Below are positions 16,227 to 23,890 of a stretch of DNA of 64,000 bases, in pieces. Origin of the DNA: an uncultured Ruminococcus sp. (GTDB lineage Bacteria > Bacillota > Clostridia > Oscillospirales > Acutalibacteraceae). The notes beneath the pieces are model-generated. The model made no database searches. It saw only the letters and a list, made by a program, of their open reading frames with translations, and had not been told where the DNA came from. Both the position numbers and the translations under genes were made by a program. Position 1 is the first letter of the stretch, and each line of letters opens with the position of its first letter. The DNA is taken from positions 1 through 64,000 of the forward strand of contig UQCF01000003.1 in assembly GCA_900539465.1 (NCBI GenBank), given 5' to 3'.

Positions 16227-16673
16227 TTAGCGCTCCCCTTCTTTCTTTTCGGCAGAAGTTGTTTTGCCCTCGGTCTTTTTGAGAACTATGGATCTGAAGA
16301 AAATCACTATTCTCGGGAATATGACCGACACAAGCACCGGCAGCCAGTGAAACCACGGAAGTAATACGCCTGCAGCCATTGCAGCCACGAGCAAACCCGT
16401 TCGCAGCATATATGACAGCTGTATTTTTTTCTTTGCCATTTGCTTGTCTTCAAGTGCAACGGCGTTTTGAATGGTAACACCCATGAGCAAAAAATTCAGC
16501 ACGGCGATAGCCCAGCCCAAAACAGAACCGGTTATAACGGTATAATTATATACGCAAATGTCGGTAAAACGTGCTACAAGAAAAAATATTAAATTCATCA
16601 AAACACTGCACACCGCAGAGCCGCCGGCTATTATCGCGGTTTCTTTTTTTACCGTTTTGTCAATTTTTGCCAT
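16227..16673 (-). CDS. atpI: ATP synthase subunit I-like membrane protein
   Basis: A small protein of about 148 residues with four hydrophobic segments, upstream of atpB and ending where atpB begins. AtpI/UncI proteins help assemble the c-ring; the assignment rests on position, size and hydrophobic layout, since the family is poorly conserved. I use the ATG at 16673 behind GGCGGTGA. It overlaps the end of the upstream small gene. Confidence 0.8.
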   Translation of the reverse strand: MAKIDKTVKKETAIIAGGSAVCSVLMNLIFFLVARFTDICVYNYTVITGSVLGWAIAVLNFLLMGVTIQNAVALEDKQMAKKKIQLSYMLRTGLLVAAMAAGVLLPWFHWLPVLVSVIFPRIVIFFRSIVLKKTEGKTTSAEKKEGER

Positions 16674-16923
16674 TGTTATCACCGCCGTTTTTATTATTGT
16701 CTTTAGTTGCCTTTTTTATAAAATCAGAAAATGTGCAGGCAGAACTTATCAGCCCGACTATGATGGCGCATATGACCGCCCAATCGCCCACACCGAATCT
16801 TTTTTGAAGCCACAATGCAAAGAAAATGCACAGTATGGGCGGCGTTGCCACAGACAAGCCGAACTGAGTTATAAGACTTAAGTATTTTAAATAGCTTAGA
16901 TTTCTTTTTCCCCTGTTAGCCAC
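16660..16923 (-). CDS. AtpZ/AtpI-type small membrane protein
   Basis: The first gene of the ATP synthase operon. It encodes about 87 residues with two membrane helices (about residues 15-40 and 45-65) and an Asn/Lys/Gly-rich tail. Proteins of this type (AtpZ, 'F0F1-ATPase subunit') precede atpI in many Firmicutes and may act with AtpI in assembly or Mg2+/Ca2+ supply. The start is uncertain: a GTG at 16923 with GAGGG about 10 bases upstream is preferred over a TTG at 16929. The product overlaps atpI by 14 bases. Confidence 0.8.
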   Translation of the reverse strand: MANRGKRNLSYLKYLSLITQFGLSVATPPILCIFFALWLQKRFGVGDWAVICAIIVGLISSACTFSDFIKKATKDNNKNGGDNNGKN

Positions 16924-16951
16924 CGACAATCACCCTCAATATTCGCTGAAT

Positions 16952-16980
16952 ATTTTACAATGTTTTTGTCGTCATGTCAA
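16952..16980 (-). promoter_or_regulatory. Promoter of the ATP synthase operon
   Basis: TTGACA, 17 bases, TAAAAT on the minus strand, about 29 bases before the first start codon of the operon. Confidence 0.82.
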
Positions 16981-17024
16981 ACAAATGTGAATAAATTTAT
17001 CTAAAATTAACATAAATCGTATTT

Positions 17025-18392
17025 TTATCTGTCCTGCATAGGGGTATACTCTTTTCGCGGAGATACCGCAAGATATGCAGGTCTTATAATTTTGTTGCCG
17101 TTGATAAGCTCTTCGAGTCTGTGCGAGCTCCAGCCTGCGATTCTCGCTATCGCAAAAAGAGGTGTAAACAGCTCTCTGGGAAGACCGAGCATCTGATATA
17201 CAAATCCGCTGTAAAAATCAACATTTGCACTCACGCCCTTATACATGTTACGCTCTCTGCCTATAACCTGCGGTGCGATTGTCTCAACGCTTGAATAAAG
17301 CATAAATTCGTCGCTTCTGCCCTTTTCCGCCGCAAGCTTGCTGACATATTCTTTAAAAATTCTTGCTCTTGGGTCGGACACGGAATATATTGCATGACCT
17401 ATGCCGTAAACAAGACCGGAGCGGTCAAAAGCCTCTTTTCTGACGATTTTGGTGAGATAATCTTCGACCTGCTCTTCGTCAGACCAATCTGAAACATGGT
17501 TTTTTATATCTTCAAACATATCGCAAACCTTTATGTTTGCACCGCCGTGCTTTGGCCCTTTGAGAGAGCCGAGAGCCGCAGCTATGGCAGAATAAGTATC
17601 CGTACCCGAAGAAGTGACAACATGGGTTGTGAACGAGGAGTTGTTGCCGCCGCCGTGCTCTGCGTGCAAAACAAGAGCAATATCAAGTATTCTCGCTTCA
17701 AGATCGGAGAACTTGCCGTCGTCCCTTAGCATATACAGAATATTCTGCGCCGTTGAATATTCGGGCTTTGGAACGTGGATAAAAAAGCTGTTGCTCTCTT
17801 TTTGATAATAGTCATATGCACGGTAACCGTAAACCGCAAGCTGCGGGAACAGAGCAATCAGCTGAAGGCACTGCCTCAAAACATTGGCGATGCTTGTATC
17901 GTCGGGGTTGTTGTCGTATGAATACAAGGTCAGAACGCTTCTTGCCAATGAATTCATCATATCGCTGCTCGGAGCTTTCATTATGACGTCTCTTATAAAT
18001 GAGTTCGGCAAAGAGCGGTAATCAAACAAAAGTCTTTTGAACTCTTCAAGCTCCTGCGCCGTGGGCAAATCGCCGAAAAGAAGAATATAGATAGTCTCTT
18101 CAAATCCGAATCTGTCATTCTTTATAAAATCTGAAACCAAATCAACTACATTATAGCCCCTGTAAAAAAGCTCGCCGTCGCAAAGCACTTCCTGCCCGTC
18201 AACGATTTTGCGCGATGAAACCTCGGATATTTCGGTAAGTCCCGTAAGAACACCCTTGCCGTTGAGGTCACGCAAACCTCGGTTGACCTTATGTTTGCTG
18301 TATAAAGACGGCTCAATTACACTGTTTTCGCATATGTGCTCACTGAGTTTATTTATGCCCGGCGTTATCTCGGAATAATCTCTTTTTTTCAT
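17025..18392 (-). CDS. gltA: Citrate synthase
   Basis: A 455-residue citrate synthase condensing acetyl-CoA and oxaloacetate. Family active-site regions are present: LHAEHGGGNNS and GIGHAIYSVSDPRA with the catalytic histidines, and NVDFYSGFVYQMLG with the aspartate. An N-terminal extension of about 45 residues precedes the usual core. It begins one base after the MarR stop codon, so the two are co-transcribed. In an anaerobe it probably serves glutamate synthesis through a partial citric acid cycle. Confidence 0.95.
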   Translation of the reverse strand: MKKRDYSEITPGINKLSEHICENSVIEPSLYSKHKVNRGLRDLNGKGVLTGLTEISEVSSRKIVDGQEVLCDGELFYRGYNVVDLVSDFIKNDRFGFEETIYILLFGDLPTAQELEEFKRLLFDYRSLPNSFIRDVIMKAPSSDMMNSLARSVLTLYSYDNNPDDTSIANVLRQCLQLIALFPQLAVYGYRAYDYYQKESNSFFIHVPKPEYSTAQNILYMLRDDGKFSDLEARILDIALVLHAEHGGGNNSSFTTHVVTSSGTDTYSAIAAALGSLKGPKHGGANIKVCDMFEDIKNHVSDWSDEEQVEDYLTKIVRKEAFDRSGLVYGIGHAIYSVSDPRARIFKEYVSKLAAEKGRSDEFMLYSSVETIAPQVIGRERNMYKGVSANVDFYSGFVYQMLGLPRELFTPLFAIARIAGWSSHRLEELINGNKIIRPAYLAVSPRKEYTPMQDR

Positions 18393-18393
18393 C

Positions 18394-18822
18394 TCAGTCG
18401 CTCCTTTTTTCTCTTATTATGTCTGAAAGTTTAAGCTGCAATCTGACGTACTCCTGCGCGTCGTCCGGTCCGAGTGCTCTCAAAAGCGAAACCGCAAGCG
18501 AAATCACTTTCTTTTTGAGCTTTTCAAAATGCTCCTCACCCAAAGGTAAAAGTCTGACCTCGGTCTTTCTGCCGTCGCTTTCACACGGGACGCGCTCGGC
18601 ATAACCCTTTGACACCATGTTGTTGACTATTGCCGCAGTTCTTGCCGAGGACACTCCCATATCCTTGCTTATGTCTTTTGAAAAAGCCGAACCGCCGCGC
18701 TTTTTTATGCAGGCAAGTGCAAATGTTTCGCCGCGCACGCTGCTGTCAATCATTATCGGGTGGTCGTGTTCAAAAGAAACCACCTTTTCAAAAAGCTGCG
18801 CCGCCAGCGCTTCATAGTACAT
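18394..18822 (-). CDS. MarR-family transcriptional regulator
   Basis: A 142-residue winged-helix regulator. The recognition region is MGVSSARTAAIVNNMVSKGY and the wing is SDGRKTEVRLLPLGEEHF. A dimerising helix closes the protein. It is the first gene of the operon with citrate synthase, and a palindrome over its own transcription start is the likely operator, so it probably represses itself and citrate synthase. The ligand is unknown. Confidence 0.9.
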   Translation of the reverse strand: MYYEALAAQLFEKVVSFEHDHPIMIDSSVRGETFALACIKKRGGSAFSKDISKDMGVSSARTAAIVNNMVSKGYAERVPCESDGRKTEVRLLPLGEEHFEKLKKKVISLAVSLLRALGPDDAQEYVRLQLKLSDIIREKRSD

Positions 18823-18847
18823 AAAATCGCCGCCCTTTTAAAAATTG

Positions 18848-18860
18848 CTAACACTGTTAG
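18848..18860 (-). promoter_or_regulatory. Likely MarR operator
   Basis: A perfect inverted repeat, CTAACA-C-TGTTAG, lies just downstream of the -10 hexamer and over the start of transcription. Position and symmetry suit autorepression by the MarR dimer. Confidence 0.65.
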
Positions 18861-18862
18861 TT

Positions 18863-18891
18863 ATTTTATCACACAATTCGGTTTTTATCAA
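18863..18891 (-). promoter_or_regulatory. Promoter of marR-citrate synthase
   Basis: TTGATA, 17 bases, TAAAAT on the minus strand, directly upstream of the palindromic operator. Confidence 0.75.
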
Positions 18892-18954
18892 TCGGTAAAG
18901 CCCAATTTTTACAAATCTTTAACAAATGCGAAAAAGAACGAACATAATTAAAAT

Positions 18955-18991
18955 CGGCAGAAAGAAGAACAAAAAGTGCTGCCCTCTGCCG
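18955..18991. other. Inverted repeat of unknown role
   Basis: CGGCAGA and TCTGCCG (7 bp) are separated by 23 bases that include a second GGGCAGC. It could be a distal terminator for the minus-strand 56-residue gene. No gene was found between 18892 and 19098. Confidence 0.35.
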
Positions 18992-19039
18992 TTAAGTTTA
19001 GTATTGCGTAAATTCGCCCTTATATTTCTTTATAAAAGG

Positions 19040-19082
19040 CAATAAGCGCAACAACCGAAAAAATCGGTCATTGCGCTTATTT
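19040..19082 (-). terminator. Terminator of the 56-residue gene
   Basis: A long hairpin whose outer arms AATAAGCGCAA and TTGCGCTTATT pair perfectly, with an inner CCGA/TCGG extension. The T tract after it on the minus strand is short. Confidence 0.6.
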
Positions 19083-19098
19083 GAAAGTTTTTAAACAA

Positions 19099-19269
19099 TT
19101 AGCCAATGAGTCCTTTGATGAATTCGATAAGAGTATTGATGGTGTCTTTGATTAACTGGAAGTCAAAATTCTTTACGAGCATTTTGAGAGATTCGATTGC
19201 CTCATTCCAGTCAAAATTTGCAAAATAGTCCATCAATGATTTAAAAAATGCCTGAATTGTCTCCAACAT
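19099..19269 (-). CDS. 56-residue amphipathic protein of unknown function
   Basis: The start at 19269 is chosen because AGGGG lies 9 bases upstream; the open frame extends 14 codons further but without a site. The product is almost entirely helical and amphipathic, with Phe, Leu and Ile spaced along helices (for example AFFKSLMDYFANF and TLIEFIKGLIG). It has no cysteine and no signal peptide. The sequence layout resembles membrane-active small peptides or small membrane-associated proteins. It has its own promoter and terminator, so it is independently expressed. No family was recognised. Confidence 0.65.
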   Translation of the reverse strand: MLETIQAFFKSLMDYFANFDWNEAIESLKMLVKNFDFQLIKDTINTLIEFIKGLIG

Positions 19270-19315
19270 TCCAATTCGCCCCTTTCGTAATGAAATTCGG
19301 AACAAGTCCATGTTT

Positions 19316-19344
19316 ATAATACCATTTCAGGAAATAAAAATCAA
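19316..19344 (-). promoter_or_regulatory. Promoter of the 56-residue gene
   Basis: TTGATT, 17 bases, TATTAT on the minus strand, about 46 bases before the chosen start codon. Confidence 0.7.
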
Positions 19345-19353
19345 GGAAAATTT

Positions 19354-20259
19354 TTAAAAAGTTGAGTCCGAATCTGTCTCCTCCGGCGGAGTTCTGAAGC
19401 CCTCGCCGAGAACCTCGCGCGCCTCGGTAATAACCATAAAGGTGCAAGGGTCCGCGTCTTTGATAATCTTTCTGACCTTTGAGACTTCGCTGCTTCTGAG
19501 AACGCAAATGAGCATACTCTTGTGCTCGCCCGTGTAGCCGCCCTCAACGGGAACTATTGATACGCCTCTGGTCATTCTCGAAGTTATTGCCTTTGAAACC
19601 TCGTGCGCCTTATCGGTGAACACCAGCAGCATTTTGCCGTTGCCCGCGCCGTACATTACATAATCGACGACTCTTGAGCTTATGAAAATCAGTATTGCGG
19701 CATAGAGAGCACTCTCGGCACTTCTGAAAACTATTGCCGCGGAAACGACAACTATTCCGTCAAGAGCCATTATAAGCTTGCCCATTGAATAATGCGGCCA
19801 TATCCTTTTGAGCAGGCGCATTATGATGTCTGTGCCGCCCGTTGTGGCGTTCCTTAAAAATGCCAAAGAAAGACCGAGGCCGCACAAAGCGCCGCAGAAT
19901 ATGCACGCCAAGAGCTTATCGCCCTTATAAGCAGGGATAATTCCCTTGCTTATCATAGCTGTCATTGCGTCCATAACAAAAGACAGCATTGTTGTGACCC
20001 ACAATGTTTTGATTGTGAATTTTTTGCCGACAAACAGCCACGCGAGTATAAAAAGAGGAACGTTCAAGACAAAGTTCGTTATACCGATAGGCGTATGGAT
20101 AAGATAATTTACTATTATCGCAACACCCGTCATTCCGCTTTGTGCAAGGTTATTCGGAACGGCAAAGATTGTAACGCCTGCCGAATAAGAGATACAGCCG
20201 GCAAGCCAAAAAAGGTTGTCAACCAAAACATCAAGTATCTTTTTCTTTTTATCAGTCAT
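19354..20259 (-). CDS. YitT-family membrane protein
   Basis: A 301-residue protein with five to six N-terminal membrane helices (YitT/DUF161) and a C-terminal soluble DUF2179 domain of about 80 residues (RMTRGVSIVPVEGGYTGEH is its hallmark). The family is widespread in Firmicutes and its transport substrate is not established. Its start overlaps the end of mrnC by 8 bases and it is the last gene of the obgE-mrnC-yitT operon. Confidence 0.9.
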   Translation of the reverse strand: MTDKKKKILDVLVDNLFWLAGCISYSAGVTIFAVPNNLAQSGMTGVAIIVNYLIHTPIGITNFVLNVPLFILAWLFVGKKFTIKTLWVTTMLSFVMDAMTAMISKGIIPAYKGDKLLACIFCGALCGLGLSLAFLRNATTGGTDIIMRLLKRIWPHYSMGKLIMALDGIVVVSAAIVFRSAESALYAAILIFISSRVVDYVMYGAGNGKMLLVFTDKAHEVSKAITSRMTRGVSIVPVEGGYTGEHKSMLICVLRSSEVSKVRKIIKDADPCTFMVITEAREVLGEGFRTPPEETDSDSTF

Positions 20260-20656
20260 CGCTCTGCCCCTTAATCATATAAAAAAGTTCTTTTATTCTA
20301 TGTATATCGCCGGAAAGATAAAGATATCCGAAAATAGCTTCAAGCCCGGTTGCCTTGTGGTAATCGCCCGTTGTGGCATTTTTTGCAATATGCGATGTTT
20401 TGGCATTGCGTCCGCGCCTGTAAACCGCAAGCTCATCTTCTGTTAATATCGGCAAAATAAGCTCTGCCGCATGAGACTGCGCCGAAGCTTTGACTTGCTT
20501 CACGGCAAGCAAATGCAAATCGTTTGCAGGTCTGTTTGCCTTGCAAATAAGCTCCTCGCGCACCAAAAGGTCATAAACCGTGTCGCCTATAAATGCGAGA
20601 GTCAACGGGCTGAGCTGTTTTGCGTCAACACTGTTTTCGGATAAAAGCCTATCCAT
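20252..20656 (-). CDS. mrnC: Mini-ribonuclease III
   Basis: A protein of about 134 residues consisting of one RNase III catalytic domain without a dsRNA-binding domain. LAFIGDTVYDLLVR carries the first metal-binding acidic residue, and KATGLEAIFGYLYL the second acidic motif. In Bacillus, MrnC matures 23S rRNA. The start at 20656 has AAGGTG 6 bases upstream; alternatives lie three codons upstream. It follows obgE by about 22 bases. Confidence 0.93.
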   Translation of the reverse strand: MDRLLSENSVDAKQLSPLTLAFIGDTVYDLLVREELICKANRPANDLHLLAVKQVKASAQSHAAELILPILTEDELAVYRRGRNAKTSHIAKNATTGDYHKATGLEAIFGYLYLSGDIHRIKELFYMIKGQSDD

Positions 20657-20678
20657 CATCTTCACCTTTCAAATGTAA

Positions 20679-21950
20679 TTACGGAACATAGTCAAACTCA
20701 AGGTCGTATATAGACACCGTATCGCCCTCTTGTATTCCCTTTTCAACAAGAGCGTCTATTATGCCGCTTGAGTGCAGGACACGCTGAAAATATTGCAGCG
20801 ACTCATAATCGTCAAGGTCTGTTCTCTGCAAAATTTTAAGAAGCCAGTCCGCCTCGACAAAATAGACATCGTCCTCAACGGTGACGGTAAACTTGCCGCT
20901 CTTGTTCTTTTCAAAGAACTCGGCCGGGATTTCTTCTTTTTCATACTTCTTTATTGCCGGAAGAGCCGCAAGCTTTGCCGCAACAGCGTCTATAATCTCT
21001 TTTGTGCCCTCAACAATCGGAGCGCACATTGTATAAAAAGCATATCCGTGCTCTTTAAAATAGTTTTGCAGTCTTTCTATCTGCTCATCCTCGGCAAGGT
21101 CTATTTTGTTGCCGACGACTATCTGTTCGCGCTTTGCGAGCTCCGGATTGAACTTTTTGAGCTCTTCGTTTATTTTCTCAAAATCTTCTATCGGGTCCCT
21201 GCCCTCACTGCCTGCCACGTCTATAACATGAACCAGCAGTCGGCATCTTTCAACATGGCGCAAAAATTCATGACCGAGGCCTACTCCGTCACTCGCACCC
21301 TCAATAAGACCGGGTATATCCGCCATGACAAACGAGCTGCCCTCGCCGAGCGAAACCACACCGAGCACAGGTGTAAGAGTTGTGAAATGATAGTCGGCAA
21401 TTATCGGCTTTGCCTGGCTGACAACAGAAATAAACGTTGATTTGCCTACATTCGGGAAGCCTATGAGCCCGACATCCGCAAGAAGCTTCAGCTCAAGCGA
21501 AACCTCCCACTCCTCACCGGGAGTGCCGTTTTTTGCAAAGCGCGGCGTTTGCCTTGTAGGTGTTGCAAAATGGGGATTTCCCCAACCTCCTCTGCCGCCC
21601 TTTGCGGCTATAAAGGTTTCGTCATCGGACATATCGGCCATTATCTTTCCGCTTTGCACCTCGCGTATTACCGTTCCGCGCGGAACGAGTATGACAAGGT
21701 CTTCGCCTTTTTTGCCGTTTCGTCTGCCGCCCGAACCGGGCTGACCGTTGGGGGCTTTATATTTGCGCTTATAGCGAAAATCCGCCAATGTTGCAAGATT
21801 GTCGTCAACCTTAAAAACAACGTCGCCGCCCTTGCCGCCGTCGCCGCCGTCCGGCCCTCCGGAGGCAACATATTTTTCTCTGTGAAAAGAGACTGCGCCG
21901 TTGCCGCCGTCGCCCGCTTTAATTTTAATTTTCGCTATATCTACAAACAT
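20679..21950 (-). CDS. obgE: Obg GTPase, ribosome assembly
   Basis: A 423-residue Obg/CgtA GTPase. The N-terminal glycine-rich Obg fold (residues about 1-157) precedes the G domain (GFPNVGKSTF, DIPGLIEGA, NKIDL) and the C-terminal OCT domain. It acts in 50S assembly and stress control. I start at the ATG giving MFVDIAKIKIKAG at 21950; the open frame has an ATG four codons earlier with poor spacing. It heads the operon with mrnC and yitT. Confidence 0.96.
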   Translation of the reverse strand: MFVDIAKIKIKAGDGGNGAVSFHREKYVASGGPDGGDGGKGGDVVFKVDDNLATLADFRYKRKYKAPNGQPGSGGRRNGKKGEDLVILVPRGTVIREVQSGKIMADMSDDETFIAAKGGRGGWGNPHFATPTRQTPRFAKNGTPGEEWEVSLELKLLADVGLIGFPNVGKSTFISVVSQAKPIIADYHFTTLTPVLGVVSLGEGSSFVMADIPGLIEGASDGVGLGHEFLRHVERCRLLVHVIDVAGSEGRDPIEDFEKINEELKKFNPELAKREQIVVGNKIDLAEDEQIERLQNYFKEHGYAFYTMCAPIVEGTKEIIDAVAAKLAALPAIKKYEKEEIPAEFFEKNKSGKFTVTVEDDVYFVEADWLLKILQRTDLDDYESLQYFQRVLHSSGIIDALVEKGIQEGDTVSIYDLEFDYVP

Positions 21951-22052
21951 AATAATCACCATAGCCTTTCAGCCAACAAATAGTTTATTAAAAATCGCCA
22001 TATATCCTGTGCTGCCCGAACAGGCATAAACGGTGATTTCTGCCGGTTCAAA

Positions 22053-22081
22053 ATTATGCCACAGGCAAATTTTGAAGGCAA
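22053..22081 (-). promoter_or_regulatory. Candidate promoter of obgE-mrnC-yitT
   Basis: TTGCCT, 17 bases, CATAAT on the minus strand. The leader of about 95 bases that follows (21951-22046) contains a small hairpin (TGCCT/GGGCA) and an imperfect AAATCACC/GGCGATTT pairing before TTTTTAAT, so it may be structured. Confidence 0.5.
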
Positions 22082-22133
22082 TTTAATTTTAGCAGTGTGA
22101 TTTTTACACTATTTACATTTTAAATCAATAGAT

Positions 22134-22781
22134 TTATATTTCTGCTCTCGCAGCTTTGATATTTTTAACAAACCTTTTGGCTGTTTCGGTTATCAGCGCA
22201 TAGTCGCCCGTTTTTGCCCCTGCGGTCAAAGAGCCGCCTGCGCCGAGAGCAACTGCGCCCGCCTTTATCCACTCACCTGCGTTATCGGCTGTTACGCCGC
22301 CGGTGGGCATCATCTTTGCATAAGGTAAAGGACCTTTTATATCTTTGATAATTTTAGGACCGAAAAGGTCGGCAGGAAAGATTTTGAGTATATCCGCGCC
22401 TGCCTCCATAGCCATAACTGCCTCGCGCACACTCATAACACCGGGCATAACGGCCATGCGGTATCTGTTGCACAGTTTAACAGTCTCTATGTCGAAATAC
22501 GGGCTGACAATATACTGCGCTCCGCAAAGCATTGCCATTCTCGCGGTTTGTGAATCCATAACCGTGCCCGCACCGAGAATCATCTCTTCGGGGCTGTATT
22601 TGTTTGCCAAAAATTCTATAACCTTATCTGCATGGGGAACGGTAAAGGTCAGCTCTATTGCCGGCACACCACCCTCAAGGCAGGCTTCTGCTATTCTCTG
22701 CGCTTCATCGGTAGTTTCTGCGCGAACAACCGCTACTATTCCGCAATCTTGTATTTTTGTAAGAATTTGTTCTTTATCCAT
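22134..22781 (-). CDS. eda: KDPG/KHG aldolase
   Basis: A 215-residue class I aldolase that splits 2-keto-3-deoxy-6-phosphogluconate into pyruvate and glyceraldehyde-3-phosphate. The Schiff-base lysine is in DILKIFPADLFGP, and the ELTFTVPHA and MMPTGGVT segments match the family. It is the last gene of the hexuronate operon, 9 bases after kdgK, and completes the pathway. Confidence 0.95.
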   Translation of the reverse strand: MDKEQILTKIQDCGIVAVVRAETTDEAQRIAEACLEGGVPAIELTFTVPHADKVIEFLANKYSPEEMILGAGTVMDSQTARMAMLCGAQYIVSPYFDIETVKLCNRYRMAVMPGVMSVREAVMAMEAGADILKIFPADLFGPKIIKDIKGPLPYAKMMPTGGVTADNAGEWIKAGAVALGAGGSLTAGAKTGDYALITETAKRFVKNIKAARAEI

Positions 22782-22790
22782 ACCGCTCGC

Positions 22791-23876
22791 CTACCTTTTT
22801 ATTTTTGCGCCCGAGCCCGACATCAGGCCCTCAACCTCTGCCAAAGAGGTCATGGACGAGTCGCCCGGTGAAGTCATTTTGAGAGCACCGTGCGCTACGC
22901 CGAAGTTCACCGCTTTTTGCGGGTCGCCGCCGTTTAAAAGCGAATATATAAATCCTGCCGCAAAAGCGTCTCCGCCGCCGATGCAGTCGTAAATTTCAAG
23001 GTCTTTAAAAGAGAGGCCGTCATACATCTTGCCGTCGGCATAGCATACCGCGCTCCAATCGTTGACGGTTGCGCTCTTAACCTTGTGAAGTGTTGCCGCA
23101 GCAGCTTTGAAATTGGGGTAATCGGCAGCAGCCTTTTGCATCATATCATAATAGCTCTCGTGCCCGTTTTCTCCGTGCGAAGTGTTGTCATAACCGAGGC
23201 AATCTGAAAAATCCTGTTCGTTGCCTATCATGACGTCTATGTATTTTGCAATTTCGCGGTTGACCAGACGGGCGCGTTCCTTGCCGCCTATATCTTTCCA
23301 TAAAGCGTTGCGGTAGTTGAGGTCATAAGACACAACCGTGCCGTATTTTTTTGCAGTCTTTACGCCGTCGAGTAAAAGCTCTGCCGAGTTCTCTGAAAGT
23401 GCGGCAAAAATTCCGCCCGTATGGAACCAGCGAACGCCGAGTTCACCGAAAAGATACTCCCAGTCTATGTCGCCTTTTTTAAGCTTTGTGGGCGCGGTTC
23501 CCGCTCTGTCATAAACGCTCAGAGCTCCTCTGAGACCGAATCCGCGTTCGGTAAAGTTAAAACCGTTGCGAACATTTTTGCCGAGATCGTCATAAGGATA
23601 CCACTTGACAAATGACGTATCCACACCGCCCTGGAGCATCAAATCTTCTATGAGCTTGCCGACCTCGTTATCCGCGAGAGCGGTAATTATCGCGGTTCTT
23701 TGTGAAAAAACTTTTCTGAGTGCTCGCGCGACGTTATACTCGCCGCCGCCCTCCCACACTCTGAAAGAGCGTGTGTTTTTTATTCTCATATCGCCAGGCT
23801 CAAACCTTAACATAACTTCGCCGAGTGAAACCAAATCGAATTTGCAGTCTTCTTTTCTCTTTAAATTAAGTTCCAT
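22791..23876 (-). CDS. kdgK: PfkB-family sugar kinase, probable 2-keto-3-deoxygluconate kinase
   Basis: A 361-residue ribokinase-fold enzyme with the closing PfkB signature DCIGGGDAFAAGF, whose aspartate is the catalytic base, and a sugar-binding N-terminal region (EGGGEYNVARAL). Phosphorylation of 2-keto-3-deoxygluconate by ATP is inferred from the adjacent eda, uxuA and uxuB-type genes; the PfkB family alone would not decide the substrate. I start at the ATG at 23876 with AAGGCGG 7 bases upstream. Confidence 0.9.
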   Translation of the reverse strand: MELNLKRKEDCKFDLVSLGEVMLRFEPGDMRIKNTRSFRVWEGGGEYNVARALRKVFSQRTAIITALADNEVGKLIEDLMLQGGVDTSFVKWYPYDDLGKNVRNGFNFTERGFGLRGALSVYDRAGTAPTKLKKGDIDWEYLFGELGVRWFHTGGIFAALSENSAELLLDGVKTAKKYGTVVSYDLNYRNALWKDIGGKERARLVNREIAKYIDVMIGNEQDFSDCLGYDNTSHGENGHESYYDMMQKAAADYPNFKAAAATLHKVKSATVNDWSAVCYADGKMYDGLSFKDLEIYDCIGGGDAFAAGFIYSLLNGGDPQKAVNFGVAHGALKMTSPGDSSMTSLAEVEGLMSGSGAKIKR

Positions 23877-23890
23877 AAACAAACCGCCTT

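Noticed and set aside
18926..19042. A 38-codon plus-strand basic peptide between marR and the 56-residue gene
   Set aside because: No ribosome-binding site precedes its ATG, and the segment is better explained by inverted repeats on the opposite strand.
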